Assembly: GCA_003427395.1 (NCBI GenBank)
Contig: BFEA01000247.1
Span: 1,566,723-1,608,522 of the forward strand
DNA: 41,800 nucleotides
Source: Chara braunii
Taxonomy: Eukaryota; Streptophyta; Charophyceae; Charales; Characeae
Direction: 5' to 3'
Shown here one piece after another: positions 9,621 through 20,595 of the stretch (its first letter is position 1; every line of letters starts with the position of its first letter). Position numbers and translations under genes: made by a program. A model generated the notes under the pieces. The model had not been told where the DNA came from and made no database searches. It saw nothing but the letters and a program-made list of their open reading frames with translations.

Positions 9621-10063
9621 TTCCTCTTCTAAGTGCACCATCTCTCCCTCACCCTCTCGCTACCTAACTTCTCAGTATCTGCAGACTACGAGAGAGAGAG
9701 AGAGATTGGTGACTTTGGGACTTTACGACAATTGCATCCAGACTCCACATTGGAATTGAGACATTGGACGAGGGATTATTTGGGACCTGTACCGAAGACT
9801 TGGTGTTGACGACATTCCCATCTTCCCCTCTTCTTCGTCTAACCCCCTCGTCTTCGTCTGTGTATGGTTGGGGACTGGAGTATTCTTCTTGTGTGAGCGC
9901 CAGGCCCCTTCACACCATGGAATGATGATGACGTATGTTTGGTCTGCATTGCAACATTGATTGTTCGGATCATTGGTATATTAGCCTTCCGCTGCGCTAT
10001 CGTGTACTATGTGAGAGAGTTCGGTTCTTGTTCTGGTCTGTACCGTTACGGTATGCAACAGTT

Positions 10064-10075
10064 TGGTATCGGAGC
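10064..10075 (+). other. Primer-binding site, initiator-Met tRNA
   Basis: TGGTATCGGAGC lies three bases after the LTR end. It is complementary to the 3' end of plant initiator methionine tRNA (ends GCTCTGATACCA), with one mismatch (A to G). This confirms the LTR boundary and the element's direction. Confidence 0.88.
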
Positions 10076-10639
10076 AGACCTCTCAATCAGAGGATCTGCC
10101 CAATCAAGGAGCCTGCTTGAGTTATTGATTGATTGATAGTCTGATGATTGTTTGATTGACTGAATCAAGTAGGACCACATTAAATCTCTGCAAAAAAACA
10201 AAAATTATCTCTTCTCGGAATTTTTTTCTCTAGCAACAAATATCCGAAAATTTCTGATATTAGTATCTCGTTTTTCATTTTTAAATTGTTTTTTTTTTTG
10301 CGACAAATATCAGGAAATTTCTGATTTTAGCATTTCATTTTCTGGGCATATTAGGTTGACGGTAGAGGTTGTCATATTCTCGGAAACTGGATTTATTCTT
10401 TTCTGAAAATCGAATCTCCAATCTATCTCGCAATTTTTTTTCTTCAAGATCGCAATTTTTTTTGAAAGCCGAAACTTTGCAGAACCTTGCCTAGATCTCG
10501 CTCATAGTCCTCTGAAATGCCTCACTCATAGCAGATCGACAGATATACAAAAAAAAAAGAAAAGGGGGGGCTGAGGTACCAGGCCTGGAAAAGGGGGGGC
10601 TGTCACACTTTCACTACACAACCTAAAATCTAAATCAGC
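10076..10639 (+). other. gypsy-1 untranslated leader, AT-rich
   Basis: No gene. Poly(T)/poly(A) patches and a diverged repeat of the words 'caaatatc(c/a)g(a/g)aaatttctgat' at about 10226 and 10306. It ends near the 5' edge of the nested LINE fragment; AAGAAAAGGGGGGG and AAAAGGGGGGGCTG occur close together at 10558-10600. Confidence 0.6.
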
Positions 10640-12139
10640 CTAGCGTATGCTAAGACCCAAGAGGGGGCTGCGAGAGAGTGTGGAAGACAGATGCTACCGA
10701 CATCTCAATATTGATCACAGCCTGCTCAGGCCTATTCGATGGTTTGCACAGTATAGCTGCAGACCGGCTAAAATCTCGGCCCTCCAATGGCAAATAGAAC
10801 ACAAATGTTTACCTACTAACGACTGGCTAATTGACCACACCCGGCTTGAACAACAAGGGAAGGCGCTGCCATGGTGTCGTAAATGCCTCCAGATCTACCC
10901 TGGGAAGAGGCGGGCTGAAACTATTGAACACATCTTTCTGCAGTGCCCGGCGTCAGTACTTTTGTGGAGAACCTGGGATAGTATCTGGCGGCATATTGTT
11001 CCCGGTGCGGAATGGCCATGGGATTGGAGGGCTATGCTCCTGGGGTACTACCCGCAAATTCGGGAGAATATCTTTGAGGAGAATATGTTCAACCTGGGAA
11101 GAAGGAGCGTCCTATGGACTATATGGTGGAAGAGATGTATCCTCGAGATAGAAGGAGCGCGGGTGGACGATGGAGAAGTTATGGAACAAATCAGGACATT
11201 ATTCCAACATGAAATTGCGACCCAATGGAAGGCTGTTAAAGACAAGCTTGACCAAATGCACAACTGGGGGGACATAAACAATGCTATTTCTTGCTTTGGT
11301 AAGAAATGGCTGGGAAAGGAAAGGGGGGGATGGGTGGCCGAGGTCAAATGGTCCAGAAGTGATCAGCCTGAGAAGGGGCCACAGGAGGAACCCGGGTTAG
11401 AAATAGAAAGAGATTATTGGCTGGTTTTCCATGAATGGACCAGTGTAGACCCGGGAGAAGCATTACGAGCAGCTCAGGACTTTGCAGACCCCTTCCCCCC
11501 CCACCCACTCTCCTTAGCAGAAATCCTGCTGCCTGCATAATTCTTTCATTCTTCCCCCCTCCTAATAGTCTCCAACAGTCTGTCAGCTGAAGAGTAGAGG
11601 GAGGTGGGACGCTGGACCCGGTTTCCAGCACGTTGACGTCACTCTTGGTCAGGTACGGTATAGAAAAGGTTTTCTTCAGTATTCTTCTGTAGTGACCCTG
11701 GCTGACTTTGGCCGATTTTGGCAGATATTATTACAGCCTGTTGTCTGGAGCCTCGGCCTTGAAACACAGACTATGGTCAAGTACAATGGGCGCCAAAAGG
11801 ATAGCTGGTGGATAGCAGAGGCTAGGGGATGGAGGGAGACTCCACTGGTGCCCCCCGGTGGTCCCCCCCCCAAACACCCGACCCTGCTGCAGGCTAGGTG
11901 TGAAAGAATAGAAGGGATATGGGACGCTGGACCCGGTTTCCAGCACCTGGGCGCCACTCTCCTTATGGTACTGTGCAGCAAGATGTATTTATGGGACGCT
12001 GGACCCGGTTTCCAGCAGGTGTTGCTCCCCACCAATAGATGGAGCGGCCCGCTAGGCAAAGCCTCAATCCCGGTGGTTCTCTTACCACCACCAGGATAGA
12101 GGTCTTGCAAAAAGGGCCTTAACTCAAAAAAAAAAAAAA
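10640..12139 (+). mobile_element. 5'-truncated LINE nested in gypsy-1 leader
   Basis: Contains only the C-terminal part of a LINE ORF2, a 3' untranslated part of about 550 bp with three copies of the hairpin motif (11606-11630, 11921-11945, 11993-12017), and a terminal poly(A) run (12127-12139). 5' truncation with an intact tail is typical of target-primed reverse transcription. The 5' edge is approximate, and no target duplication could be fixed because A/G-rich sequence lies on both sides. Confidence 0.75.
10647..11540 (+). pseudogene. LINE ORF2 C-terminal zinc-binding region
   Basis: Open reading frame of about 298 codons matching the zf-RVT zinc-binding region found after the reverse transcriptase in plant LINEs. 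Key residues are WCRKC (two Cys) about 80 residues in, then TIEHIFLQC (His and Cys). The tract KCLPTNDWLIDH before it is also typical. The same pattern, interrupted by a frameshift, is found in LINE-2 on the minus strand at about 28630-28450, so the two belong to one family. Endonuclease and polymerase domains are missing, so the copy cannot move on its own. Confidence 0.8.
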
Positions 12140-12227
12140 GATCCTCTTCTTCGTTTGCCAGCATTCCTGGTTTGGTAAGTGCCACGTCACAGTGCCACAT
12201 CAGCAGTACCAACAGTGCCTCGCCACC

Positions 12228-13840
12228 ATGACGGTTCTAGCTTTGGGCATGCTGGGCCAACTGGCCAACGAGTCCATTGACGAGTATCATCAGCGGGTTC
12301 TAGCTCAGCTGGCAGCAATTGAGGCTGAGATACAGCGCCAGGCGGCAGCCGAGGCTGCCCGCCTACAGGGTGAAGCGGCAGCAGCTGCTGAAAAGCAGCG
12401 GCTTCAGGCCGAAGCAGAAGCAGATGCCCAGGCCCTCTGCAAGGAGGCCCAAGAGCTGCTGCAGCGGCACGAAGCCACCAGCATCGACGAGCTCAAGTTC
12501 TGGCATTTTGAACCATCCGCCGGCCACGGCAACGCAACACCGGAAGAGCAGCAGAAGGAGTTTGTCTCCAGACTCGTGACACGGTTGGTTTACACTTGTA
12601 ACCACCAACAGTCCAAGTTAGAGAAACAGCACCAGGAATTGGTGAGTCTCCTACGGGCAATGCAGAACCACGAGGATGCTACACGGGCACTTCTTTCCCG
12701 TGTACAGGACTTGGAGCAGGCCGCACCAAGACCAGATGTTGGCGAGTCCAGCAGTGCACCCTCAACCCGCCAATTGGAGGAACGAGTTGACCATGTAGTC
12801 GCAATGCTCGGCGACATCAGCACCTTCGCCACACCAGCCACCATCAGCGAGCAGCTCGGCACCTTGCAGACCGAACTCAGGCAGCTGCACCAGCCGCCCG
12901 ACAATGATCACAGCACCAATGCATCAAAGGACTACAAGATGCCGACGTTCCGGATCGAGAAGTTTGACGACTATACACATCAGGACCCAGTCGTCTGGTG
13001 GGACGGTTTTACAACCGAGCTTGGGATTCACGAGGTCCCCGGACACTTGTTCATCTCGGCGTTGTTCCTCAACGTCAAGGGCGGATGCCAAATCTGGCCC
13101 AGCCACATGGCAACCATCTACGGCATCCAGGTCAACCATCTATACAAGAAGATCTCCCGGGAAGATCTGACGAGAGAATGGAAGAAGCGGTTCATCGTTG
13201 ACGATGCCCCGGCGCTCGCCATCAACCGCCTCTTCACCATGACCCAAGGCAACACACGGACACGCGATTGGCTCACGGAATGGCAAAAGATCGTGGCAAC
13301 GCCCGATCTCCAGTTGCCATTTTTACATCTGCGCCGAGACGTCTACAATCGGTCGTGTGCCGCCTTGAGTCTCGCACTTGGTGATCGCGAGCAGTACACG
13401 ACCTTTGCCGAAATCATCGACAAGGCATGAGAGATCATCAAGACCAACCGGGCTGCTGCACACAAGAAGTCAGCGTGGCAGCCAGCCTATGTGGAGAAGG
13501 GAAAATTTGGTCCGCGTCCGCACATGTCGCTGCAGTCCAACCGGACAACATTGTGGAAGACCCGACAGCCACCCAAGCATCACGTGAGGGAGATCAGGTG
13601 GCCGCCGTCCATCCGCGAAACAACAACAACTCCCGTAACAAAGGGAAGACGAAAACAGCATCGTCGGCAGGAAATGGACAGCCAATACCATGGGTCAAGT
13701 TTCACTTGACCGAGGCAGAATACAAGTGCCACAGCCGGTATGGCTGTTGCTATTGGTGCAACAACACCAAGCACAAGACCTCCCAATGCCCGGATCAAGG
13801 CAAGGAGGATGTTCGACCTCGCATCAACTCGGGAAACTGA
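12228..13840 (+). pseudogene. gag: gypsy-1 gag (capsid/nucleocapsid), broken
   Basis: Structural protein that packages the element RNA. The start is chosen at ATG 12228, in the context CCACCATGA. Residues 1-200 are Ala/Gln/Glu-rich coiled coil (AEAAR, EKQRLQAEAEA). A capsid-like domain follows from about residue 240 (PTFRIEKFDDYTHQDP, WW, then LTREWKKRF). The first frame ends at a TGA (13428-13430) that appears to replace TGG, because EIIKTNRAAA continues in frame. A frameshift near 13520 moves the rest to another frame, where a CCHC zinc knuckle CYWCNNTKHKTSQC is read at about 13749-13790 before the stop at 13840. The intact product would have been about 530 residues. Confidence 0.85.
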
Positions 13841-14630
13841 GTTGCACGGGAGGTGAAGCGACTCCACCTCTCACTCCGCCAGATTCGGCCGCCTTGCTAG
13901 CGACCTCCTACACATCTGGGGAGAATGCGGATATCGCGAGTCCTCGGTTCACTTACGAGGATTACGCTGTCCACTTGGTCCCACCGTTGGACCCGCCACT
14001 CCACATGCAACAATCCACCGCATGCACGGTTTCACCACCATCGGCAACCGATTCGGCAGCTTCGCCGCCAAATTTCGTCGGGGATTCGACGTCATGGTCA
14101 AGACTTGAAGAGCTCGATCCATTGACGTTCGCGGACTTCCAATGGATGTCCCTGCCCCCGACCGGTCGATTGCCGAAACCGCATTGCAACGTGCTAATGG
14201 CACAATTGTGGGATTACTTGGACACTGCAGTACCAGCTCCGTTGATGGGCGCCGGAGTAGAGGTTGTTGACCTTCACACGTTGCGAAGATCGACCGCGAG
14301 TTCAAGACACAATGGTACGACGACATCGACGCGCCATTGTTGTACATACGCATTCAGATCGGAGAGGCGACCTGCAACGCTTTGATCGATTGCGGAGCTA
14401 CTCACAACTACATCAGCCAAGAGTTTATGGTACGCGCTGACCTTGGGCCACGAGTTCGGAGGAAGTCGCAGCCCACGCAAGTCACGTTGGCCGGCGGTCA
14501 AACGCACAGGTCAATCGACCGGTGCGTTGATTCCGTCCTTGTGTACTTTGCCCCGCATGCCAGCGAGGCCATGTCCTTCGACATTTTGGACACTCAGTTC
14601 GACATGATCTTGGGCATGTCATGGCGGTGA
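13841..14630 (+). pseudogene. pol: gypsy-1 linker and aspartic protease
   Basis: After the nucleocapsid stop comes a Pro/Ser/Thr-rich linker (TPPLTPPDSAALL) in the frame open to 14385. A shift near 14280 then leads into the protease. The active-site segment is ALIDCGATHNYIS, where Asp-Cys-Gly-Ala takes the place of the usual Asp-Ser/Thr-Gly-Ala, as in many plant gypsy elements. A FDMILGMSWR segment follows and corresponds to the conserved ILG(M/L)xWL end of the domain. The protease would cut the Gag-Pol polyprotein. The stop at 14630 and the shifts inactivate it. Confidence 0.75.
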
Positions 14631-14699
14631 AGCGAGGATCACCCGGTGAACTTACCGCCGCACCATTCACGTTCGTGATCGGAACGGAGTACTCGTCTC

Positions 14700-15632
14700 A
14701 TGCACGGTGCCTCCTCCTCACCCTTCGATCAGCTGCCACGTGGTGTCCGCCGCAAGCATTCGAGCTTCCATCACCAGGGATGACATCGAGGAGATGGGGG
14801 GGTGTTTTCTCCACGCCCTCCCTCCTCGTGACATTTCATCGACGGACTCATCACCGGACCCACGCATCACCGAGCTTCTCGACGCCTACGGCGACGTGTT
14901 CAAAGCCCCGCATGGAGTAGTACCGGATCGGCCCATCCGCCACGAGATCATCCCTCGAGGCCGGGGCCGTACCTCCGCGTGGTTGCATCTACCGCATGAG
15001 CGAGGAATTGTTAAGTGTGCTACGGGGACAACTTGAGGACCTTCTCGAGAAAGGCTGGATTCGGCCTAGCTCTTCGCCATACGATGCTTCCGTTCTCTTT
15101 ATCCGGTAGAAGAACAAGGATTTGCGGTTGTGCATCGATTATCACAAGCTCAACGAGCAAACCGTCAAGAACGCCGGCCCTCTCCCGCGCATCGACGACC
15201 TTCTCGAACGGTTGGGCGGCGCTAAGTGCTTCTCCAAGCATGACCTCAAATCGGGATATCACCAACTTGAGATTCGGCAGGAAGACCGCTACAAAACCGC
15301 GTTCAAGACGCGATATGGGCATTTCGAATGGCTGATCATGCCATTTGGCCTTACGAATGCCCCGGCCACTTTCCAAGCGGCTATGACGACGGGGTTCCGA
15401 CACATGCTGGACAGATTTGTACTCGTCTACCTCGACGATATCTTGGTGTACAGCCGAAGTTTGGACGAGCATGTGGAGCATCTGCGCACCGTGTTGGAAC
15501 GACTACGACAAGCCAAGTACAAAGCTAAACCGCGACAAATGCGAATTCGCGCGGCAAGAGCTTGAGTACTTGGGCTATTATGTGACGCCGCAAGGCATCC
15601 GTCCGCTTGCGGACAAGATCGAGGCCATCCAC
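14700..15632 (+). pseudogene. pol: gypsy-1 reverse transcriptase, 5' part, interrupted
   Basis: Copies element RNA into DNA. The frame wanders before 15050. The segment ITELLDAYGDVF is the typical start, and a stop after ASVLFIR (near 15108) interrupts it. From 15122 an open stretch carries [51 protein letters not shown] and [13 protein letters not shown]. The catalytic box [10 protein letters not shown] follows at about 15424-15453. After a one-base shift near 15520 it continues with [20 protein letters not shown]. It is cut at 15632 by the 6.7-kb insertion, and the reading resumes at 22351 with WPKPTNTTDVRSFM. Confidence 0.88.
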
Positions 15633-16067
15633 TGTCGGCCCGAATACCCTGACAAGGGTATCCGCCCTGTTTTTTTACAAGTAACAGAAAGTTTGATTAA
15701 ATTGGAAAATTTGGAGTATCGGCGCGGAATGCGGTGGTTGTCCGCACGCAGACTGAGGATTGTTCGGCTAAGAAGAGTGAATGGGCGTGCAGTTTTAAGG
15801 CGCGCGTGTGATTCTTTCTTTTGTATTTTGATTGTGAAGCCGCATAGCCAAATGGCTTGACTTTTATTGCTGACTAGACGGGGGATTAAAAAGGCTTGGG
15901 ATTTGTCCTGCACGCTGACCAGCGGTAGGTTTGGCATGCAGGAGGGCGCGCGTGGCCGCCGTGGCGTAGTTGGAGTAAGCCGGCGAGGGTGTTTAACGGC
16001 CGCACGCTTGGTTGTAGGCGGAGATGAGGCCCAGGCCACCTTCTTGGCCCCGAGCGCCGTGCGGCAC

Positions 16068-16080
16068 CGTTTTATATAGG
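16068..16080 (+). promoter_or_regulatory. TATA-like site in the 6.7-kb insertion
   Basis: CGTTTTATATAGG stands alone in a GC-rich region 436 bp from the insert's left end, followed by GC-rich sequence. It resembles the placing of a TATA box in a long LTR. A similar but weaker CGGTTTTATACTA occurs near 21740. Function is not shown. Confidence 0.35.
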
Positions 16081-18910
16081 AGCCTGTGCGCGCTGGTCTT
16101 TGGCTTGGGCTTAGCCCTATAGGTTATGGCATTGGACTTATGATACGGAGGTGCAAGGATCGAGGCCAGCGGGCGACAGCGCAAGAGCGGTGGAGCTTTG
16201 AAAAGGAAGCTGAAGGGTTGAGGGTCCCGTGGGACTATCCCCCTCAGTTTTTGCTGGGGCCTCCGGTCGCGGGCCGCCTGGCAGGACCGAGGAAGTACCG
16301 GTGGGTTTCCTCCCCTACCCATCGGTCTCATTTTTTTGGAGAGTCCGGTACCGGTGCCGGGACCGGCCGCTGACCCAAAGCCTAACTCGGTGGGGACACC
16401 CATGGGCTGTCGTGGTATAGGCCGCGTTCAGGCCCGAAGGATGGAACTTGATAAGTAAAGACGGATGCTCTGAGCTGCCTAGGGCCGCTCAGGCTCCGAG
16501 AGGGCCGTGAGGCACTGCCCCGGGTAAGTCCGTCGGGACATCCGCTAAACTTGGAACGATACCGAGAGGATTAGCTTGGTCATTACACCCGGGTGATGCG
16601 CATAAATTGGGGGCAGGTCCGACAGCCAAACGCTTTTTCCTTCTTCGGGAGTTGAATGTTGTCGGACCGCGCAGTGTCGAAGGGCCAAGGTGACGACGAC
16701 ACGAGCAGGGGAGCCGAGTGTAGTTAGTAAGAGTGGAAGAGAGAGAACTGAGACAACAAACATTGAGAGGGGGGAGAGTTCAGGACGCGTTGTGCCGAGA
16801 ATCGAAGCTGGCGACCGAATAGGACCCGAAAGAGGTAAAGCGGAGAGGGAGAGGAAAAGGGCGGATGAACCTGGACGTAGGCCTTGCCAGGTTCAGCTGA
16901 AACGAAGGGGAGATGGCGACTACGAACTCGGGCGCAGCAGAGGGAGCGGAACACTGTTGATAGAGGGAGGTTCTGAGGAGAAGGAGAGGTGATCCGGGGG
17001 TTTTGGGGGCGGGCGACCCCGGATCCGAGGTTGGATCGCCGCGAGGAAGATTGTGATGGAAGCTACGAGGAAAGGAAGGTGCGTCGGGGCTATGGCGGAA
17101 GCGGATTCGATCAGGGGAAGAAACGATCGTCTTACTCGTTTCTTTACGGATTTGAGGAAGGGAGGAGCCTAAACCGGGGTTTTGAAGGTTGACGAACCTG
17201 ATGAGGAGGTCGGATCGAGAAGTGAGAGAGGGGGTTTGGTAGTGTGGTGGATGTGAGCCGCGCAAGGTAGAAACAACTTGGCAGTGTGAATGCACCTGCC
17301 CGTACTTTAGCGGAAGATCCATGCTGATTTTGCTCGTCCTATCGGTAGGAAAGGGGCGGATAAGCGTGGGTGCATCGAAGACTGGGGGGCTTACCTGAAC
17401 TAAAGGTGCTGATTGTTAAAAAAAGGGGGGGACTTTGATGAGCGCATTGCCACCAACCTCATATCGGTTATACCGGCATAGCTAACGCCAAACAACCAGC
17501 TACGGCTAGTCTATTGAACCTGGCCGTTTCATAGTAGCTAGGTGCATTACAGTGGGCGTTGGTTGAGCTTGAGAGGGAGGCAGCAAGCAACTGGGCTGGA
17601 ATTGAGTGTCGCTCGCAGGGAAAGAGAAAAGGGCGAGGGGAGAGTGATGATGCGAGGCACATACCTGGTCTTGGCTGTGATGTACGGGGTCGACAACTTC
17701 ATGCACTGAGGTAGTTGCTGCTGACGCTGGCGGGGTGTATGACCAACAGCCAGCTACTGTCAGTGGTTGTGTGGTAGTAGTCTGTGCACTGAGCGCCAAG
17801 CGGAAGGGAGAAAGCGGGAGGCATAGAGAGCACTTTACCTGACCGTTGAAGGTGAGCCGCTTTGTGGAAGTTGACTACGGCTCACATAAGCTCGGAACGA
17901 AGGTGTATGGCCGAGCTTAAAGGTTTGTTGTGGCCATCGGGCGATTAGACACAGTTGGTTCGCTACGGCCAATACCATGCCTGGTGGTACATGCCACGAT
18001 TGCCAAGGCTCCTGCGCATTGCTGGGATAGGACGTTGTTGTGTTTTACTGCGGGTTGTTGTGCTGCTGCCTGGTACGACTGTGCGTATTGTCGTATGTCC
18101 GCTGCATTACGGTGTTTGTTGTATTTCCCCTGCGCTTCACTGCGCAGTTCGCCGTGTACCTCTATACGACGAAATTGAGCACGTGAGGTGTACGCTGTTT
18201 GAGTGTCGCTGTTTAGGGCCGCGTGGCTGCAATTCCAACGGATGAGAAGAAGGTATGGTGTAAGAAGAGTGATCAGAGGTTGTGAAGGGAGTGTATTACT
18301 ACGAACCGAAGGAGGGGGGGGGGCGTCAGAAAGTCAGCAGGGATAGTTTGACTTCAGTTGATCAGGCTGCAGCGGGTACTGGCCATCATTGCGGGGCCTT
18401 CAGGCGCATCAAGGAACCAAGGCCCTCTCACACAAGTCTAAGTGCACCTCCCTTGGATATGAGAGTCTCAAACCTATCTCTTTTTGCCCTTCTCACTCTA
18501 AGTTTAGTCTGTTGGTTACGAGAGGAAGGCGGCAGGCGGGATTGCAACCCTTAGGATCGCATCAAGACTCTGTGGGGAGTCCACCCACCGATTGCGGGAG
18601 CTCAGCCGGAACCTAGGCGAGGTTCTGGAGGCAGGGAATTGAAAGGTAATCATTGCTTTCCCTTTATAAACTCAGTTATAACCCTTAACTGCACCCCTTG
18701 TTATGTTTTGACTGAGTACACTGCATGCATCCTTGCTTTGACTTTCAATTTGACTTTCAGGATATAACCCAGACTAAGTAAAAGAATGCATGCACAATTT
18801 TCAGTTTCAGTTTTGTTGGTTGTCTGAAAGCAGATTGTTAAAAGGGGTTGCATCAGGGGGGGAGGCTGGGAGGAAGGCAGTTTTGCTTGTGCTTGAATGG
18901 GTCTTATAGG

Positions 18911-19729
18911 GTCAGGTATTGTTTCTAAGATGAATGGCCTGACTGCTGTGTTTTGTTCTGTTTTCTGAAGGACCAAGCATTGTTTCTAAGATGAATGGCT
19001 TGGTCGCTGTGTTTATTTAATTTAAGCCAGGCATTGTTTCTAAGATGAATGACCTGGTTGTTGTTTCTATGGGGTATTGATTGTGCAAACTTTAAGGGTC
19101 AGACATTGTTTCTAAGATGAATGGTCTGGTCGCTGTTTATTTTTGGGTGGTTTCTGAACAGTCTCTGGGTCTTGACCCAGGGTACTCTGCTTAGTGCTGA
19201 GAAAAGAGGTTTTAGCATTGTTTCTAAGATGAATGGCCCAACTCTTTTGGTTGTTATATTATGAGGGAAGTTCAGGCCAAAGGCTGGACATTGTTTCTAA
19301 GATGAATGGTCTAAGTCTGAGGCCACAGGATTATAATGTTAACAAAGGAATAAGACTTTCTATATTACTATATTTATATGTTTATAAGAACGAGGCTAGC
19401 CAGACATTGTTTCTAAGATGAATGGTCTGACTATAGCCTTATCACAAATCAAGAGAGTATAACTAAGAGCTATAACTGAAGGTAACTTGGGCCGGCTGAG
19501 CATTGTTTCTAAGATGAATGGCTCAGTCCTACGCTCATTTTTGAAGATTAAGTTCATATATATATATATATATAACTTGGCTATTTAAACAGATCAGGGC
19601 GACTAAGCCTTGTTTCTAAGACGAATGGCTTAGTCATATGCTCAATGAAGAGAAAAGTAGTTGTGCAACCGGTTCGTGTATAACTAAGACAAAGAGTTGG
19701 CATTGTTTCTAAGATGAATGGCCTAACTC
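18911..19729 (+). repeat. Array of ten hairpins with conserved core and covarying arms
   Basis: Core ATTGTTTCTAAGATGAATG occurs ten times, starting at 18918, 18979, 19033, 19105, 19217, 19290, 19406, 19502, 19609 and 19702. Nine are identical; the 19609 copy reads CTTGTTTCTAAGACGAATG. Spacing is irregular (54-116 bp) and the DNA between is unrelated. The bases just outside each core differ between copies but pair with each other: GTCAGGT/GCCTGAC, GACCAAGC/GCTTGGTC, GGTCAGAC/GTCTGGTC, GGCTGAGC/GCTCAGTC, GACTAAGC/GCTTAGTC, GAGTTGGC/GCCTAACTC. The 19217 and 19406 copies pair through an internal loop (AAAAGAG/CTCTTTT; AGGCTA and CAGAC with GTCTG and TAGCCT). The 19290 copy keeps only 5 pairs. ATT and AAT inside the core can extend the stem, leaving a 12-13-nt loop. 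No coding role is apparent. Confidence 0.92.
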
Positions 19730-20017
19730 GATGTCCTATGTAAGTTGGGTATGAAGGGATAAAACGTTGAAAGACTATGAACTATTTGTTTGCCAAAGGT
19801 GATTTGGGTTGGTGAGAATACTTACCTTTGTGGTGTGGCCTTGCATATGGCCGAGTGAGATCACTACTTAGTCTGAGTTTCAGTTTGATAGGTAGAGGCT
19901 CGCCACGTGCTAGAGCGATAAGAGTTAGTTTCGATTTCTGCATTTTCTGAGTTAACTTTATTTTACTTAGATCAATTTTTGTATTTTCTGAGATCATTAT
20001 TATACTTGGGCTTGTAT

Positions 20018-20590
20018 AAATCTTGGTAAGCCACTTTCTCTACGGGAAGTGTTGCCAAAATTTCCACAAATCCAAGGAGTTAGTCAAATTTTGACTTTTC
20101 AAAATCCAACTTGCCTAAGTTTTGTACATGACTTAGTAAAAATTTGGAAAGTCTCCTTTTCTAAAGGGGATGTTGCCCAAATTTTTACTAATTTAGAGAG
20201 TTAGACAAAAATGAATTTTGAAGGGTCAAAGTTATTTTCAAAATTTTGAACTTAGCGTTGTATGAATTTTGAAATAGCGCCTTTCTAAAGGGAGTGTTGT
20301 CGAAATTTCTGCAAAACTAAGAAGTTGGTTGAATTTTGTCTTAGTTGAACGCAAGTTATTTTTTGAGTTCGAATCCGAGTTAGTATAAATCTGGGAAGTC
20401 TCCCTTTCTAAAGGAAGGGCTGTCCAAATTTTTACTAATACAAGAAGTTAGACAAAATTTAAGCCTTCTTGAGTTAGAAATTTATTTCAGAGTTTATATA
20501 AATTCTGGAAAGGCACTTTTCCTACGGGAAGCGCTTCTGAAATTTTCTTAGTGTAAGAGAAGTTGAAATATATTTCGACAGGTGGCGATT
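20018..20590 (+). repeat. Tandem array of five diverged ~123-bp units, each with a hairpin
   Basis: Units start at 20018, 20140, 20264, 20387 and 20500. Each has a left arm of AAATYTTGG/AAATTTGG type, a central block CCTTTCTAAAGGGAGTG or CTTTCTCTACGGGAAGTG, a right arm of CCAAATTT type, then an AGAAGTTAGACAAAATTT-like spacer. The arms can pair to give about 45-nt hairpins at 20018-20063, 20140-20184, 20264-20309, 20387-20431 and 20500-20545. Copies differ at many positions, so the array is old. Confidence 0.8.
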
Positions 20591-20595
20591 CTGAC
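20583..20595 (+). other. TGGCGATTCTGAC motif after the second hairpin array
   Basis: Closely resembles TGGCGACTCTCTGAC at 36728-36742, which lies about 30 bp before the gag start of gypsy-2. It may be a leader motif shared by gypsy-like elements, which would mark the end of a leader whose gag has been lost. The similarity is short and may be chance. Confidence 0.3.

Larger units (their letters stand above)
8708..10060 (+). repeat. 5' LTR of gypsy-1
   Basis: Starts TGTGCCATACTGCGCAG and ends GGTATGCAACA. The 3' copy starts GGTGGCATACTGCGCAG and has the same end. The U3 part holds four imperfect units of about 60 bp reading GCCTGAAAACAAGGGCCTACAGG (about 8760-8910). Then come a TATA box at 9119, a GA microsatellite at 9463-9614, a TTCTTTTTCCTC tract, and a U5-like section ending at the primer site. 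ACTTACCTG is at 9352-9360. Confidence 0.9.

Noticed and set aside
9335-9667. Arg-Glu repeat reading frame
   Set aside because: It is the GA microsatellite of the LTR; no coding evidence.
17190-17230. Hammerhead ribozyme core (CTGATGAG)
   Set aside because: The required GAAA and a closable stem II were not found; the match is to one short box only.
18911-19729. CRISPR array
   Set aside because: Repeats are 19 nt, spacing ranges from 54 to 116 bp, spacers are not size-conserved and the host is a eukaryote with plant-type genes.
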